From contig OZ020489.1 of the NCBI GenBank assembly GCA_963971405.1, positions 18,812,290-18,876,289 on the forward strand: a DNA stretch of 64,000 nucleotides. The letters are read 5' to 3'. Source of the DNA: Psococerastis gibbosa (lineage: Eukaryota; Arthropoda; Insecta; Psocodea; Psocidae). The position numbers and the translations under genes are program-made. The notes beneath the pieces were generated by a model. That model saw nothing but the letters and a program-made list of their open reading frames with translations, did not search any database and had not been told where the DNA came from. Every line of letters begins with the position of its first letter. Within the stretch, counting starts at the first letter, position 1. Below, piece by piece: positions 1 through 12,466 of the stretch.

Positions 1-1312
1 TAAAATTTCATATAGGCCTACCTGCTGCAGCACTGCATGTTGTGATGATTTTTAATTAAAAAAATTTCCTAATTCGTGGAAACATGTTTCTAATTAACAA
101 CTTCCTTTTTAAATATTAACCATTTATTATACTGTAGGAGTTTGCTGGTTTTGGTGCGCTTGCAAAGTAGGGTTCAGTACTCTGCTGCTGATGAGCTTGT
201 TTGTCAGGAGGGCAGACGCACGTATTTTGTGAATTAGTACGTAAAAAAAGTACAAAATTACCCGCACAATTGAGCAATTCCCTGTTTTTGATTGTAGTTA
301 TCGGCTAAACGAGAACTTTGCCTCCGGATGGAAATTCCAGCAACTTGCGCACCGTATAAATTACTAAATTACACAGTAAGCGAGGTTGCTGGGACTGGGA
401 ATAATAAAGAATAGGTTATGAAGATGCTGTAGCGATATTATTTGTTATAATAAATGTACATAGGATAAGGTAAAGTAAGGAACAAGTTTTGTTTATTTAA
501 GCAAAGTTAACCAACCAACTCACACCATTTCTGTAGTTTCCATAAGGGAAGCTATGAAGGCAGAAATTCCGGTAACTGCTAACTAGAGTATGCGGTATTT
601 GTTTACTAACCTCCCTTAGGGATGTTGCATGCGGTAATGCCGTGTCTTGCCAAGCTTATGGTATTATTATGACATAGTTATTAGTAATCTTAATAATTCG
701 AGTGAACCTTTTGATGACTTAAAGTAGGTACCCTGGAACCTGTCGGCTGTTGCTGTGTCAGGAAGCAAGATTCGAATGGCCATAAGGTTCGTATTATGGA
801 AATCCGCCCACAAAATTAGTAGGAAAGTGAAATATCGGGGTAGAGGTTCAGAAAGGCTCTATATATTGCGTACTGGATGTCATGAAAGGCTGATGAACTT
901 GCTATAGCCTTGGCAGGAAGTGAATATGACAGAATAAGTGCAGAATTGTTGATATTGCGTGCGGAGTTTCCTCCCAGGTTGAGTATAACAACCTGAGCCA
1001 GTCTGGTTTGCCTCCAGGCTTTCTGCACCACAGACATGGAAGAATTTTTATACAATTGAACTTTCACCAAAACTGGTCCATATGTATCAGTGTTGCAGAC
1101 GATCCATTTATAGTAAAATAATTTTTTTTTTATTGTTCACTTTTTCCACACTTTAGTTTAAGTTTTCAAAAGCCCTGTGGAACCGTCGCGTCGCTCGTGT
1201 TATTTGTAAATAGCTTGAAAATCGTAATTTCTCCTTGAGTTACGTTATTGTTTTCCCAAAATAGAAGTATCAAATTGGTCAATAATTAAAAGTATGAAGT
1301 ATCACTGCATAC

Positions 1313-1565
1313 ACCGGCCGCCATACCAAGTTGAATCCAGCGGACCAGAGCAGGTTCCAAGCTGCAGATAACTGCAGCTTACGTGTGCACCGTGCCGGTA
1401 GGGAAACATGGTAGGACTTGTCCTGGTCACCTCCGAACTAATCGTGTGACTTCACTGTTTCCCAAGTGGTTCGGAATCCACTATAATCAGGAGGTCCACT
1501 GTCCTATGGGCCCAAATGAGGCCTAAGTCGTTATTAACCCGACGAACACTACTACTACTACTATC
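1313..1565 (-). mobile_element. SINE-like family S3, copy 1
   Basis: About 235 bp, reverse complement of 11602-11841 and 48984-49227; ends in an ACT/AGT microsatellite. Motifs: CCAAGTTGAATCCAGCGGAC, CCCAAGTGGTTCGGAATCCA. Confidence 0.75.
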
Positions 1566-2580
1566 ACTGCATACACTGTTAGTTCTAATACCATAAGAAG
1601 TAAGGTTCCTATCCAGAAATGAAGCGATTTCATATCAACATGACTGGCCAATGGCCATCAGTGCTATTTTGAGAGTTAGGGCAAATTGCTGGATGCCCGA
1701 GGTGATCAAAATTAAAAAAAAAGAGCCATCAACTCAAGAAACATAACTTTTTTGAGATCTCCTCAAGTGGAGCTTGCTGCCTATTATAGTACCTGCAACA
1801 TAACAGTCTCCAACTTTGTTTTGTGTAGTGTTGTTCACGTCAGCCTAACTATGGCTTATTAATTTATTAAAATATTTAGTGATACTCGTACATGACGAAG
1901 TTGCGTGTTTTTATTTATTTTAATTAACCTACTATGACGAATTAGTAGAAATTAAAAGTGCGAAATATTATTGTAATGAAAAAGGGAGCAAGTTTGACAA
2001 AGCACATTTTTCGTATTTTCTAAAAGCGAAGTGACAATGGTAACTGACAAAACTTCACAGTTGCCTTGCTACGAAGGAGTTGTATTAAGCTTGTGTCTGA
2101 TGTCAAATAACCCTTATTTCCGTTCGACCACGGTCAAGATGTACGTATAGTTTTCCACTCTCTAGTTATAAAAGCCCTTTACTGATTTTGCTATTTAGTT
2201 CAAGTGTGGTATTGCGCTATCTTGTTGGCTGAGATATTTTCATAATAAATCACCTGAGGTGGACTTATACGGGATGAACGTGTGTGCTGAGCAAGGCTAC
2301 TACACGGCAAAATGTCACGTTGCTGATCAAGATATTCAAAAACACTATGGAATAAGTGTGTTTTCGTTGTGACTGATTGTCGAGGTCATTGCTTATGAAG
2401 TAGCCTCTTGTGAAATGTTCGTCGCCTGTTGGTGGCCGGCCCATCCTCATTTATCCATCGTACTCAGGATACGGGTAGTGGCACTTTTCCCCCCAAAATG
2501 ACGGATGAAAAACCCTTTTACACTGTCGTAAATAGAACACTGGGCAGAGGCCCTTAGGTTCAATGGGCCTACGCCTACGC

Positions 2581-2920
2581 CCATAAAAAGCTCTTCAAGA
2601 GTAATAACTTACTCCTTTACCATTTTTGAAGCAGTGTCACTGCCTAGCTCCACTGGAAGATGTTGATCTGGATCCCGGTTGGGTGACTACGCGAATCTGA
2701 ATCGCTCCACCCTCTACTTGAATACTTGTCTTGTACGATGACCTGCGTCCATAAAAAGCTCTTCAAGAGTAATAACTTACCCCTTTACCACTTTTGTAGC
2801 AGTGTCACAGCCTAGCTCCACTAGCAGATGTTGATCTGGAATCTGGATCCCTGATGGGTGACCGCGCGAATCAGAACCACTCCACTCTCTACTTGAATAT
2901 TTGTCTTGTACGATGACGGG
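2581..2920 (+). repeat. Tandem duplication, two units of about 168 bp
   Basis: Both units begin CCATAAAAAGCTCTTCAAGA (2581 and 2749) and end near CTTGTCTTGTACGATGAC, with about 10% differences. Confidence 0.85.
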
Positions 2921-3359
2921 CGGTGTCCATTGCAATTTTAGCTATGTCTTATCGGCTTCATCTGACTTCTCAGCGTGGGGTTATGCTCCGTTAGAATGTT
3001 ATTGTTGCGGTCTTTTGAATTTCTTATAATTCAAGCCCACTAGGCCACAAGCAAAATAAGTTAACATATTAGGGGGGTTCACTATGTGATTCAGCATGTT
3101 AAATGTCTAAAATTTGAAATTCGGAAGTTCCTGCTAAAATTTGAAATTGACAAATTCTTCTGCTTTAAATGCCTCTTCTATCCAAGACTGACGATCTACA
3201 TGGCAATAAATTCTACATTTATGAAATCTGAATATTCATAAGATCAGTATCATTGATGACCTATGGTTTTTAAAGTTAAAGATGGAGCGGCTGCTTCATC
3301 GAGTAAGTAAAGAATACGGAGCAAAGGGAGAGCAATAAAAATTAGAATCACCCCAAATT

Positions 3360-3650
3360 GATATCATGATGATTATACTAGGGAATTTGAATGCAGCGGT
3401 TTCCCGGTGCCTTCTGCATCCTTGATTCTTCATTGAGTTCCTCGCCATCAGGGGCAGTTTCCCAACCCCAGGACAATAGATTCCTTACACAGAAAATACA
3501 ATGTTTTTCGCTTATTCCGGCTCAAACTCTTTCCCCTGTCTGTTCAGTCGCCATTACGTGCTTCCATCTTCACCAAAAAGGGGTACAGATTGGGGATTTT
3601 GAGACCATAATAAGGCATTACTCAGAAGCTCAGCTACTTTGAAGACAAAT
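3360..3650. mobile_element. Dispersed repeat family R1, copy 1
   Basis: Shares about 290 bp with 16560-17010 (for example GCCTTCTGCATCCTT, and CAGCTCAGCTACTTTGAAGA near the end). Class not identified. Confidence 0.7.
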
Positions 3651-3699
3651 TTTTTATCATAATAAAACAAAAATGGCTACGTACGTTGGTTACGTAAAT

Positions 3700-3840
3700 T
3701 CGCTATTTCTCGACATTTACTTTGGATTTAGCGAATCGCTAAATTTCAGTGCCCTTTTCCATTGTTTTCATTTACGATCAAGAATGGGATTCTCAATTTA
3801 ACAGATTTAACACGGTTTAGCATGCTAAATACCTATTATA
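3700..3840 (-). repeat. Dispersed repeat R2, copy 1
   Basis: Reverse complement matches 29978-30175 at GCATGCTAAACCGTGTTAAA and TTGATCGTAAATGAAAACAA with small differences. Confidence 0.6.
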
Positions 3841-4175
3841 ATGACCGCATATACAACTGTAAAAAGTCAAATACATTGTCAAGGCAGTTTGTAACATAAC
3901 ATAACGCGAGTAAATCAACAATTGCAGTAGTTAGCGTATACATACTGTAAATACCTTAAATGCATTACATGTCCTCTAATGAGCGGATAGCCTTATTGTT
4001 TAGATATTTCATATTTGTTAAAAAAATCTTTAGTTTTTTTATTAAACATTTTGTGCCCCAATTGTTCCAATATTCGATCCAATAAATATGGGTCCAAGAA
4101 AAATTCGAAAGTGTAATATCTAAATTCAGATTCAAATCGTATACTTCAACATAAAAATTCCAAATATTTTGTCAA

Positions 4176-4385
4176 GACATGTAGAGTGGTGGTACGAACT
4201 CTGACTTTAACCCGAAAGGTTGTTGGTTCGAGTACTACACTTCCTACATTTTCTGGCCATGCTTCGGAGGGCATGTAAAGCAGGCGGTCCCGGGCCTACC
4301 TAGCTGAGTGTAAGAGAGGGCTTTATAGCCCTAACTCTGCTAGGTTGACTTAGTAATAGAACAAAAAGTCCTTATTTATATTTCT
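4176..4385 (+). mobile_element. tRNA-derived SINE family S1, copy 1
   Basis: The head has an A-box-like TAGAGTGGTGGTACG and a B-box GGTTCGAGTAC; the body matches 48028-48242 and the tail is TCCTTATTTATA. Confidence 0.75.
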
Positions 4386-4572
4386 TCATTTCTGCGGTAT
4401 AAATAAATAAATATTGACTTTTTGGTAAAAACATATTTGAGTGTGTAATCTGATTTGATTGGTTATGTTTATTGTATTTCTCTATCCAGGCTTATGTCTG
4501 TGAGCAGGGGTGGGAAAGCTGTGGACCTTGTCTTAGTCTAATAACATAAAGCATAACACAGTTGATCATCTT

Positions 4573-4740
4573 CGATGGCCAGGTGGTAACGTGCTTGCAC
4601 TTGTGCGAGTCTTTACACGCCATGCAATCGGAGACGTGTCGTAACTCAACACGGGTACTAACCTACAGAGGCGACTGAAGAGGTTAATCAGATACATTCA
4701 TCAAATTGTTTGTATGCGATTAATCTTTTATAAAAAAAAA
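4573..4740 (+). mobile_element. SINE family S2, copy 1 with A-rich tail
   Basis: Starts CGATGGCCAGGTGGTAACG; related copies are at 33040-33175, 36508-36645 and 44057-44140. Ends GATGCGATTAATC-like then a poly-A stretch. Confidence 0.72.
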
Positions 4741-5850
4741 TCTAAGATAGGGCAGGGGTGGGGGGAGTTGTTTATGGAAAATTGTCGCAATGAAAAGATG
4801 AACATAGAAAAAAGGTTTTTTATATTGAAGCTTGACATTCTACTAGTAGCTAACCTTAGAATTTTTTTACAGGCTTATATATCTCCTTATACAGCCCAGC
4901 CCATAACTCTCGCCGGATTTTTTTCTTCTTCATTTAAATATCCCGTGCTGGTTGATTTGCATAATTATTTAAGTTTTCCACTAAAGCGTGGAGATCATCT
5001 CATTATGCAGAGCCCATTGAACACTAGTTCCTGTTTTTTGGCCTTGGTTTTTGTGGGGGCATGGGATGAAATCTAATACTGGTAAAAGGAAAGGTATGGG
5101 TGCTTCCGAAGTGGGTTTGGGTTGATGAAAAACTGGGGCAGCGGCAGCCACGGTGTTTACGTGTACCCTCAAGGTCGTGCCCGGACCCGGGAGGCCACCT
5201 GCTTGCAACGAAATTCTGACTCCCGATTTATTTACGACCATCAATCTTTTTGAGTAAGGCACTAGGACCCAGCCCCGGATTTAGGTTTTTGGGACCCCTA
5301 GGTGGTACTTGCGGTGGGAGCCTCCTACAAGCTTCTATGTTTCTGATCGTATGTGCAAATGGTCGGCTTCCTCGTTCAAGTGTTCAACAGATGTAGGAGG
5401 GTCTCCCTCGGGATATAATTTTTGAAAAATAGAGGGTTTATAAGCATTCTTAACGAATGCAGCATTTTTCAATGAAGAAAAAGTACATTTTACAGACGAA
5501 AAGGGTTATTTCTGCGTTTCCGTAGGTGTGTCCTGGAGGAGGAATTTTGGTTTGTTTGCAAATTATAGCAGCGAAATCTGAGCATTTTAAGCAGCTTAGA
5601 GACAATTCCCCCTCCCACTAGGCATTTGTTGTACGAAATTATTTTTCAGAAAAGTAGTAGAAGAAATACGTCCCTCCATTTAAATACATGTACATATGTA
5701 ACGCCCTTTGGCCCCAATTTTTGAAGAGGTTTTTTGAAGGAACTTTGAAAAGGTTCAAAAACTGGAAACACGGATGTTTTTAGTGCTGGTGGCTACATAA
5801 TGTTGTCCAAAATTTAGAGGAGCATTTCATCTATTTCTGCTACTTATTTG

Positions 5851-6021
5851 CAGGGACGGTTTCAGAAAAAGTTTTCGGGGGGGGGGGCTGGAAAAATATC
5901 GCGTTTCTTTTACTTGAGTAATAATTTTTCATAATTTACTTCAAAAGTCCATTCTATCTAGTATAAAACTTTTTCTCTGCCCCCGCCCCCACCGCCCCCC
6001 CCCCCCAAGGATCCGTCCCTG
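5851..6021. mobile_element. hAT-like MITE with G/C runs and perfect 8-bp target duplication
   Basis: Terminal inverted repeats CAGGGACGG and CCGTCCCTG, flanked on both sides by CTTATTTG. Inside are an 11-G run near one end and a 12-C run near the other. Confidence 0.85.
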
Positions 6022-6813
6022 CTTATTTGTAGTGTGCTCTTAAATATGTATGTGAAGGTAATGTATGCAACAGGCTAGATACATTTATTCTGTTAACATA
6101 CAATATAAGATAGTAGTTTTGAGACTAATGCCTGTATATAAACTGTAAAAACTAATAAAGTCCCTTTTAATTTTTTTCTAGGTAAGTTCTTATCAGTATT
6201 CTTCTCTTCATTTCGATGAAATTACAACCAATTTGGTATCATGATGCAGAAGGAAAGAAAGGTATGGTATGCACCCCCCTGTATGCCCCTGAAATTAGGG
6301 AGAAAATTGCATTATGAAGTATAAGAAAGTTGGGTTCAATGGTTTTTTTGTTGGAGCGGATGTTGAACAATTGGGAGAGAAACCTTGTATTTGTAATGCC
6401 AGTGTCCAAGCCCTTTTTAAAGGGGGCTCTTCTATTATTCTGAACTACCCTTGTTGGTGTTATTTTCAGCCTGTAGGGTTGGGTTTGAAACAACCTTTAT
6501 TTTTTTGTTTTTGCCTTTTGTCCCATTTCTTTTTTTCTTAGCACACGCTTTGTAAAGCAGTGAAGTACTTTTTTTTGAAACTGTGACCCACATCCATTGC
6601 GACCATTGGTACAATATATAAGTGAATAAACCTAATCCCGGAGTATTTTCGTCAATCCCGGGGCTACACAAAAGTTGATGACATCAAACTATCAAAGCCG
6701 GGATTTCGAAACGGCTGCAGCTCTAGTCCTTGCCCCAGTGGTTGACTGTGTACAATTCCCGATTGAACCGCGTGGCCGTGATTTTCAAGTCAATATGGAA
6801 GGTTCTACAGAAT

Positions 6814-7156
6814 GAGGTTCTGTAGGGACAGTTTTGGTCACTAGGTTCGCTGACGACAAACCGATATCCATATTATTCAAAATGGCCGCCATTTGCATGT
6901 GAAAACTAAGCTCTTAGCATCTAATTAACTCTTTTAATATTTTTTATAATATTTTTACTATGCCTGGACCTTATTTCGCTGCATATAATTTAATATATAT
7001 ATATATATTCTCCATGATTTATAGAAAAATATCACTTCAAAATAATTCATAAATAAAATATTTTTTAAATATTATTGAGGCTTATGGAAAAATCAACGCT
7101 TTGATATCATTGCAACTGGTGCTGCCATCTACAAAATGACGTCATAAATGAACCTC
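6814..7156. mobile_element. MITE family M3, copy 1
   Basis: Bounded by GAGGTTC and GAACCTC; about 343 bp, AT-rich centre with a TA run. The reverse complement of 45644-45982 with clear identity throughout. Confidence 0.78.
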
Positions 7157-7439
7157 ATTGGTAACACATCCGATGCATAATGGTTGTTATGGCTCTGTTG
7201 CGTAGCCAGCACGTGCTTGACCTCCTACGATCAGCGAGCTGCACACGTGTGTCGGGACCCACAAGTTCTGTCACATTGATATTAGTAAGCAGTGTTAAAA
7301 AATGTGGAAACGTGGAATTCACTGCTAGGTTGAAAGATGTCTGAAATAACATCAGATAATAATCCTCACTCAACCCGTTCTTCTTACAACTCGTTCTACA
7401 GACCTAAAACTTATTTTTTACTTTTCCTCGCTTTTATCC

Positions 7440-7865
7440 CTGAGAGTGGTCAGCGATACGGCAGATATCTCCACTCCTTGCGATTCTGTGCTTCGGCTGC
7501 AGTTGCTCCTACAATTCTGAGGTCTTGGCGGAGTTTTGCTTCTACCGTTGGCCGGGGCCGTCCTCGTCTTCTTTTCCCCTCAGCTTCGACATGTTTTGTC
7601 CGATTTATCAGGACATCTGGCTGCCGTCTTTCGATGTGACCATGACAGTCGTCGTTCCCGGGCTTTATCGACAATGCTAGCTCTCTTAATTTCAACGAGT
7701 GAACTATTATTTCGTCGTTCCGGTGTCTATCAGCTAGTGATAAGCCCCTGGTCTTAGCATCCGTATCTCGGCCACATCTTGGCCAAATGTCTTTGTTCTT
7801 CGGCTTTTCTCAAGACCCAGCACTCTGAGCCATATAACATGCTAGGTATAACCCCTTGCTTGTAA
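7440..7865 (-). mobile_element. LINE reverse-transcriptase C-terminal fragment (RTE-like)
   Basis: The reverse strand reads MLYGSECWVLRKAEEQ at about 7750-7840 and GHIERRQPDVLINRTKH then RRRGRPRPTVEAKLRQDL at 7455-7640. These are standard motifs of the C-terminal part of non-LTR retrotransposon ORFs. The pieces are in different frames, so it is a dead 5'-truncated copy. Confidence 0.85.
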
Positions 7866-10800
7866 ATTAGCTCTTTTACAGACCTAAAACTCCATGCTTA
7901 ATTGCATGCCAGCCAAAAGTACAAAATCGTTGAATGCCTGAATGTGGACAACAGGACCGACTCGTCACAATGACAGTTCAAAGGCATTTAAACATAAACA
8001 CGTCTTTTCCTTGGAGGATGGTTGAATTGAATCTTTATATTTCTTTAAATGAAAGTTGTGGACCTTCCACGTTGCTTCGGCCTCATTATTCACCCGTACA
8101 AATAGCACATGACTACGGGGGTTTAGAGACTGAAAATTAAGCGTTTTGCTGCTTTCGTGTTTCCCCTCTACACTAATGTGACCATTAACCATTTATAATT
8201 TGCCTCAAACCGGACCACCTGGTCTAAGGTGAGACTACAACCATCCCAGTATTAAAACATACTATTTTATGTGTTGCATTAACCTTGAGTAGATGTTGAG
8301 TAACAAAGGTAGAACAAATTATTAGGGTTGATAAAATTGATACAGCTTAGATTTTTTAATTATCTGAAGTTGGTCTCAATAAATTTTTCAACTTTAAATT
8401 TTTCGTTATTCTGAAGTATTTTCGGGAACCGGGACAATTTAGCGTTATGACCCTCTCTTTGGGAACACCGGGACAAATGGCTTGAAAACGGGAATGTCCC
8501 TGCCATAACGGGACGAATGGTCACTTTACAGTACACCCTCTTCTGCCTCGATAAAGGCCATTTTTTCCCCAGAGATTAAACTAACGCAACACTTACATTT
8601 GCCACAAAACTCGCATTTTAAAAATATTTTACAGGATTGGAAGGGGGGGGGGGGGTGTTACAACCCACGGATCATCCTTTTAAAGCTAAAGCCGCGTCTG
8701 TTCTGACGCGAATGCTGCTGTTATGATGCAAAAGAGTCGTTGCTCATTTCCCAAAAGTAAGGAACTGCCCCTTTGATATCTGATTGATCGCCAAGCAGAA
8801 TTATTTCACCCCTGCACTCTAAGAAAGGATTTATCTTGTTTGGTTCGAAATATTTATAGGGTGCAAATAGTATACCTGGTTGAACCCTATTGACCGTCGG
8901 CGTCATTGTACCCTGTAGACCCCGGTTTTAGGGGTTATCCCTAAAGTTGATTGGGGTCCATGCACCCTTTCACATACTAAACTTTAATAGGGCTCCTACT
9001 ACCTGATGGCTGATTCTGTACCTGTACCTAACTGGGACAAACACATCTATTTTGGGCTCTGAATTTTAATATTATGCTCTTCGATATAGCCTTGAAACCT
9101 CTTGTTAGGGTACGCTTAGAATATACCACTACAGGTATTTATCGAATTTATTAATTAAAACGAAGATGATTCATCTGGCCGCCGCGCTTGCAGTCTTCCC
9201 CGTTGCTAGAAAACATGCAGAACTCTAAGAAACCTAGTATGTCGCACCTGTATTTTTTTTCAATTTGCCAATTTTGGCTTGGGGCGGGGGGTTGGGGTCA
9301 GCCCCAGGGCCGCGCCCTGCGGATTTCATTGCCCTGTATGAGTATTGTGAGTTGTGACTGCAGTTGGCAGTTGTTGTTTCACTGTTTGACTAGTTTGAGT
9401 ACTTATCGTTCAATGCTTGACCTACCTCGTGATCTCCCCACCTTTCGATTTCCTATTGCTTCCTTTCCTGCTTGCTGACCCTAAGCTCGCGCGAAATGTC
9501 TAAAACATCTTAGGTACCGTACCTCAGAATTGTACAAAGAACCACCTACACTGTATTGGAAATTTGAGAATCAAGAAAAATCTGGACTTGGCGGGACAAC
9601 TTACAATCTATACCTTGCCGGAGCATCGTGTTATCTCTACATTAGAAGTCTTCGACTCAGTGATTTTCAGTTTTAAATGGTGGTTTTACGTTTTTAGCTA
9701 TGCACTTTATCTTTATTCTATGCTTTTACTACACTACATCATAGAGTAGAGACAATAAAGTGATTCGCGTAATAATGCTGGCTGCAGCCATTACCGGAGG
9801 AGGAAGGTCTGACGCGCTGTTGACCGCTGAAACGGGGTCAGCACTCAGCCGAGGGGGGGCATCAGCACACGGCACCGAGGTCGCCCTCACACCGACTTTT
9901 GAAGGTTATCCGGTCATTCTAATTATGTCATTCAAAGTTATTCCGACTTTTTCTACGTTCCTTCATTGCCACCTTGCTCTTAGTTTATTTATATAACTGT
10001 ATTTTGTAGTATTTTCTCATGTTTCCCCATTTTATGCTCCTATTGTGACAATTATTTTGTTAGTTCATCGAGCCAGTTGTGGTTCACAGTGGTGTGAATA
10101 GTGCATTAAATTGATTAGTGAAACATTTCTGATTATATATAGTATAGTATGATCTCGTCTGGACTTAGCGGGAATCGTCTTATAATAATAATGAATGATA
10201 AACCCCGACAGTTCCCTCTAAATCCCCTATTTGTAAGCTCTTATTGACAAGATTCGTATTGCTAGACAGGTTAGCACAGCTACACACAACTATCGAACCG
10301 AACATATCTGTGAGCTTACTTTAAGACGGTTAAGACGACGTCCCGGTTAGCCGTAGATCGTGGATTCGAATTCCGCCATGTCCAGTTTTTTCTATATCCT
10401 CTAATTTCGGTGATAATTTTGTGATTTTAGTCACTACCTATTGGTGATGAGTGAAGATAGCAAAAATGTTGCCGAATGGTTGTAATATAGTGTAATTCGG
10501 TTTGCAAATGATGAGTAAAATCCTACTTTTTGCTCCTTTCATTTTCTAAACTTGCTGTGGGGGAACACCCTGACCCCGGGATATCGTATTCCGTAATGAA
10601 ACTAAGAAAGGGGGGGGGGGGGCACGGAGCAATTGTGGAGTTTAAAACTGTCGTTACCCCTCTGCCTGATGGCGCCTATGGCAGGGCCGTATACCCATCT
10701 TCAACGCCAATTTGAAGTTGCCCATGCTTTGGGGTAGTTGGTAATAGGCAATGGATAAATTGTGCACCGGATTTTAGTTTTTAGCACATCCCTAGACCCT

Positions 10801-11072
10801 AAGTCACTAGTTGCCGCTCTCACTTTTTTGCACTTAACTCGTTCACCTCTTCAACTGCGGTAAGTCATGATTATGAACACCTTTGCCCTGAGCATGATTT
10901 GCATGCATTAATTATTCGAGTATCATGTTTAACATAACGGAGTTTCTACTGTTTTTGCACTCAGTCCCTTTCTTTCGCTTCATATTATCCTCTAGCTCTA
11001 AGTTCTACTGAAGCTTTCACATTATTATCCTTTAAATGGGTCATTTTTTCCCCGTAAACGTTGAGTGTATAG

Positions 11073-11220
11073 AGTTCTATATAGGAGAGATGGGGCATTC
11101 GAGCGCGCCAAAAATATTTTTTGAACCCTGGGGTCACCTCCTACGTTTTTGCAATGACTGGTCATAGGCGACGTGGCGAGTGGTCACACAAATTAAAAAT
11201 TAAATTTTTGGCGAATGTCC
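11073..11220. mobile_element. MITE with GAGAGATGGGGCATTC terminus, truncated copy
   Basis: Left end AGAGTTCTATATAGGAGAGA, right end stops at GAATGTCC; same family as 32068-32241. Confidence 0.65.
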
Positions 11221-11334
11221 TTTTTGTAGAAATCAGTTGTCCGAGTGAACATGTAGAGTATTCATCGCCTGAATGTATCAGAAAATCCTGCAGTTAGCTT
11301 TCGTGACTGACACAAATAAGCCAAGAAAGTAAAT

Positions 11335-11575
11335 GGCAATCGGCTGAAATGAAGCTCTTAAAGGCAGTCTGCCAGAGAATGAGAGGGATCAGGAATGAAG
11401 TGATTGCAAAAGAGTTTGGGCTTCGGTGTTGAGGAACCATTGGTGGTGGGGTAGTGGGAAGGAGACAGCAATGGTCTGGACACGTAACGAGAATGTAAAA
11501 GTGCGCCAAGAAGTGGGTGGAAGAGAAAATAGGGTACACGAAGGAGAGGGAGACCAGGAAACAGATTGAGTCTTG
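11335..11575 (+). mobile_element. LINE reverse-transcriptase tail fragment
   Basis: Forward frame SAEMKLLKAVCQRMRGIRNE, then QQWSGHVTRM after a stop and frame change: the post-RT region of a non-LTR element, decayed. A SINE copy follows within about 30 bp. Confidence 0.75.
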
Positions 11576-11601
11576 ATTGATTGATTGATTTAGACTAATT
11601 A

Positions 11602-11841
11602 ATAGTAGTAGTATGGTTGGACACAGTCCCAGGCCACGGTGTGGGCCCGTAGGACAGGGGACCTCCTGATTATAGTGGATTCCGAACCACTTGGGAAATA
11701 CAGTGAAGTCACACGATTAGTTCGGAGGTGACCAGGACAAGTCCTACCATGTTTTCCTACCAGCACTGTGCACTATACCAAGTTATCTGCATCTTTGAAC
11801 CTGCTCTGGTCCGCTGGATTCAACTTGGTAAGATGGCCGGC
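11602..11841 (+). mobile_element. SINE-like family S3, copy 2
   Basis: Starts after AGTAGTAGTATGGTTGGACA and ends TTGGTAAGATGGCCGGC. High identity with copies 1 and 3. Confidence 0.75.
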
Positions 11842-12373
11842 TTTGAGTCTTGATTGGGAACGATCTCAAGAGATTGGCACTGGAACCGGGGGAAGTGCTC
11901 GGGGTCGGGTGCCGCGGAAGGGGGGGGTGGTTTCCCCTGAAAGTTGGTAGTTCCCAGGTGATCAGTTGGAAAATTTGGGAACAGAAATTAAGCCCAAAAT
12001 TAAGTTTTATATGTTTTGGTGTTCATTTGAGTTTATAGCTGTAGAGTTGGTGGTTGGTTGCTTTGTAGAAGTGTCTGAAGTGCAGTAGTGAGGCTATAAA
12101 TTTGCCTCCCCCCCACCCTCTAAATGTTTAACTTCGAATTAAGCTGGTTAGTGTTAGGCCTTCGGCTGAAGATAGAAATAGCTAAGGACACATGTGCGTA
12201 TGCGGAGGGGGTAGAAACTTAAGAAATATTTCAACCTACTCTTTGCATTGTCATTTTTTTTTAAACTGTTGGTTTATTTGGAGGCCCTTGATGTCGGGGG
12301 GCGCCTGTACACCACTTATTCTCACGTATATTTAGTTTCGCCACTGCTCAAGTGCTGAATGACCAAAAGTTAG

Positions 12374-12376
12374 ATG

Positions 12377-12409
<33 letters not shown>

Positions 12410-12466
12410 CGTGTATTTAACAAAAAAAAAACATTTCACATTCTTCTAATAATAATAATAATAATG
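12374..12466 (+). repeat. (TAA)n microsatellites
   Basis: Two AAT/TAA tracts at 12374-12408 and 12447-12466, separated by a poly-A stretch. Confidence 0.9.

Noticed and set aside
816..1070. Minus-strand frame of 84 codons
   Set aside because: No domain, no splice partners and no repeat in related sequence; consistent with a chance open frame.
7434..7757. Plus-strand frames of 70-100 codons around 7337-7757
   Set aside because: They are antisense shadows of a LINE reverse-transcriptase tail on the minus strand.
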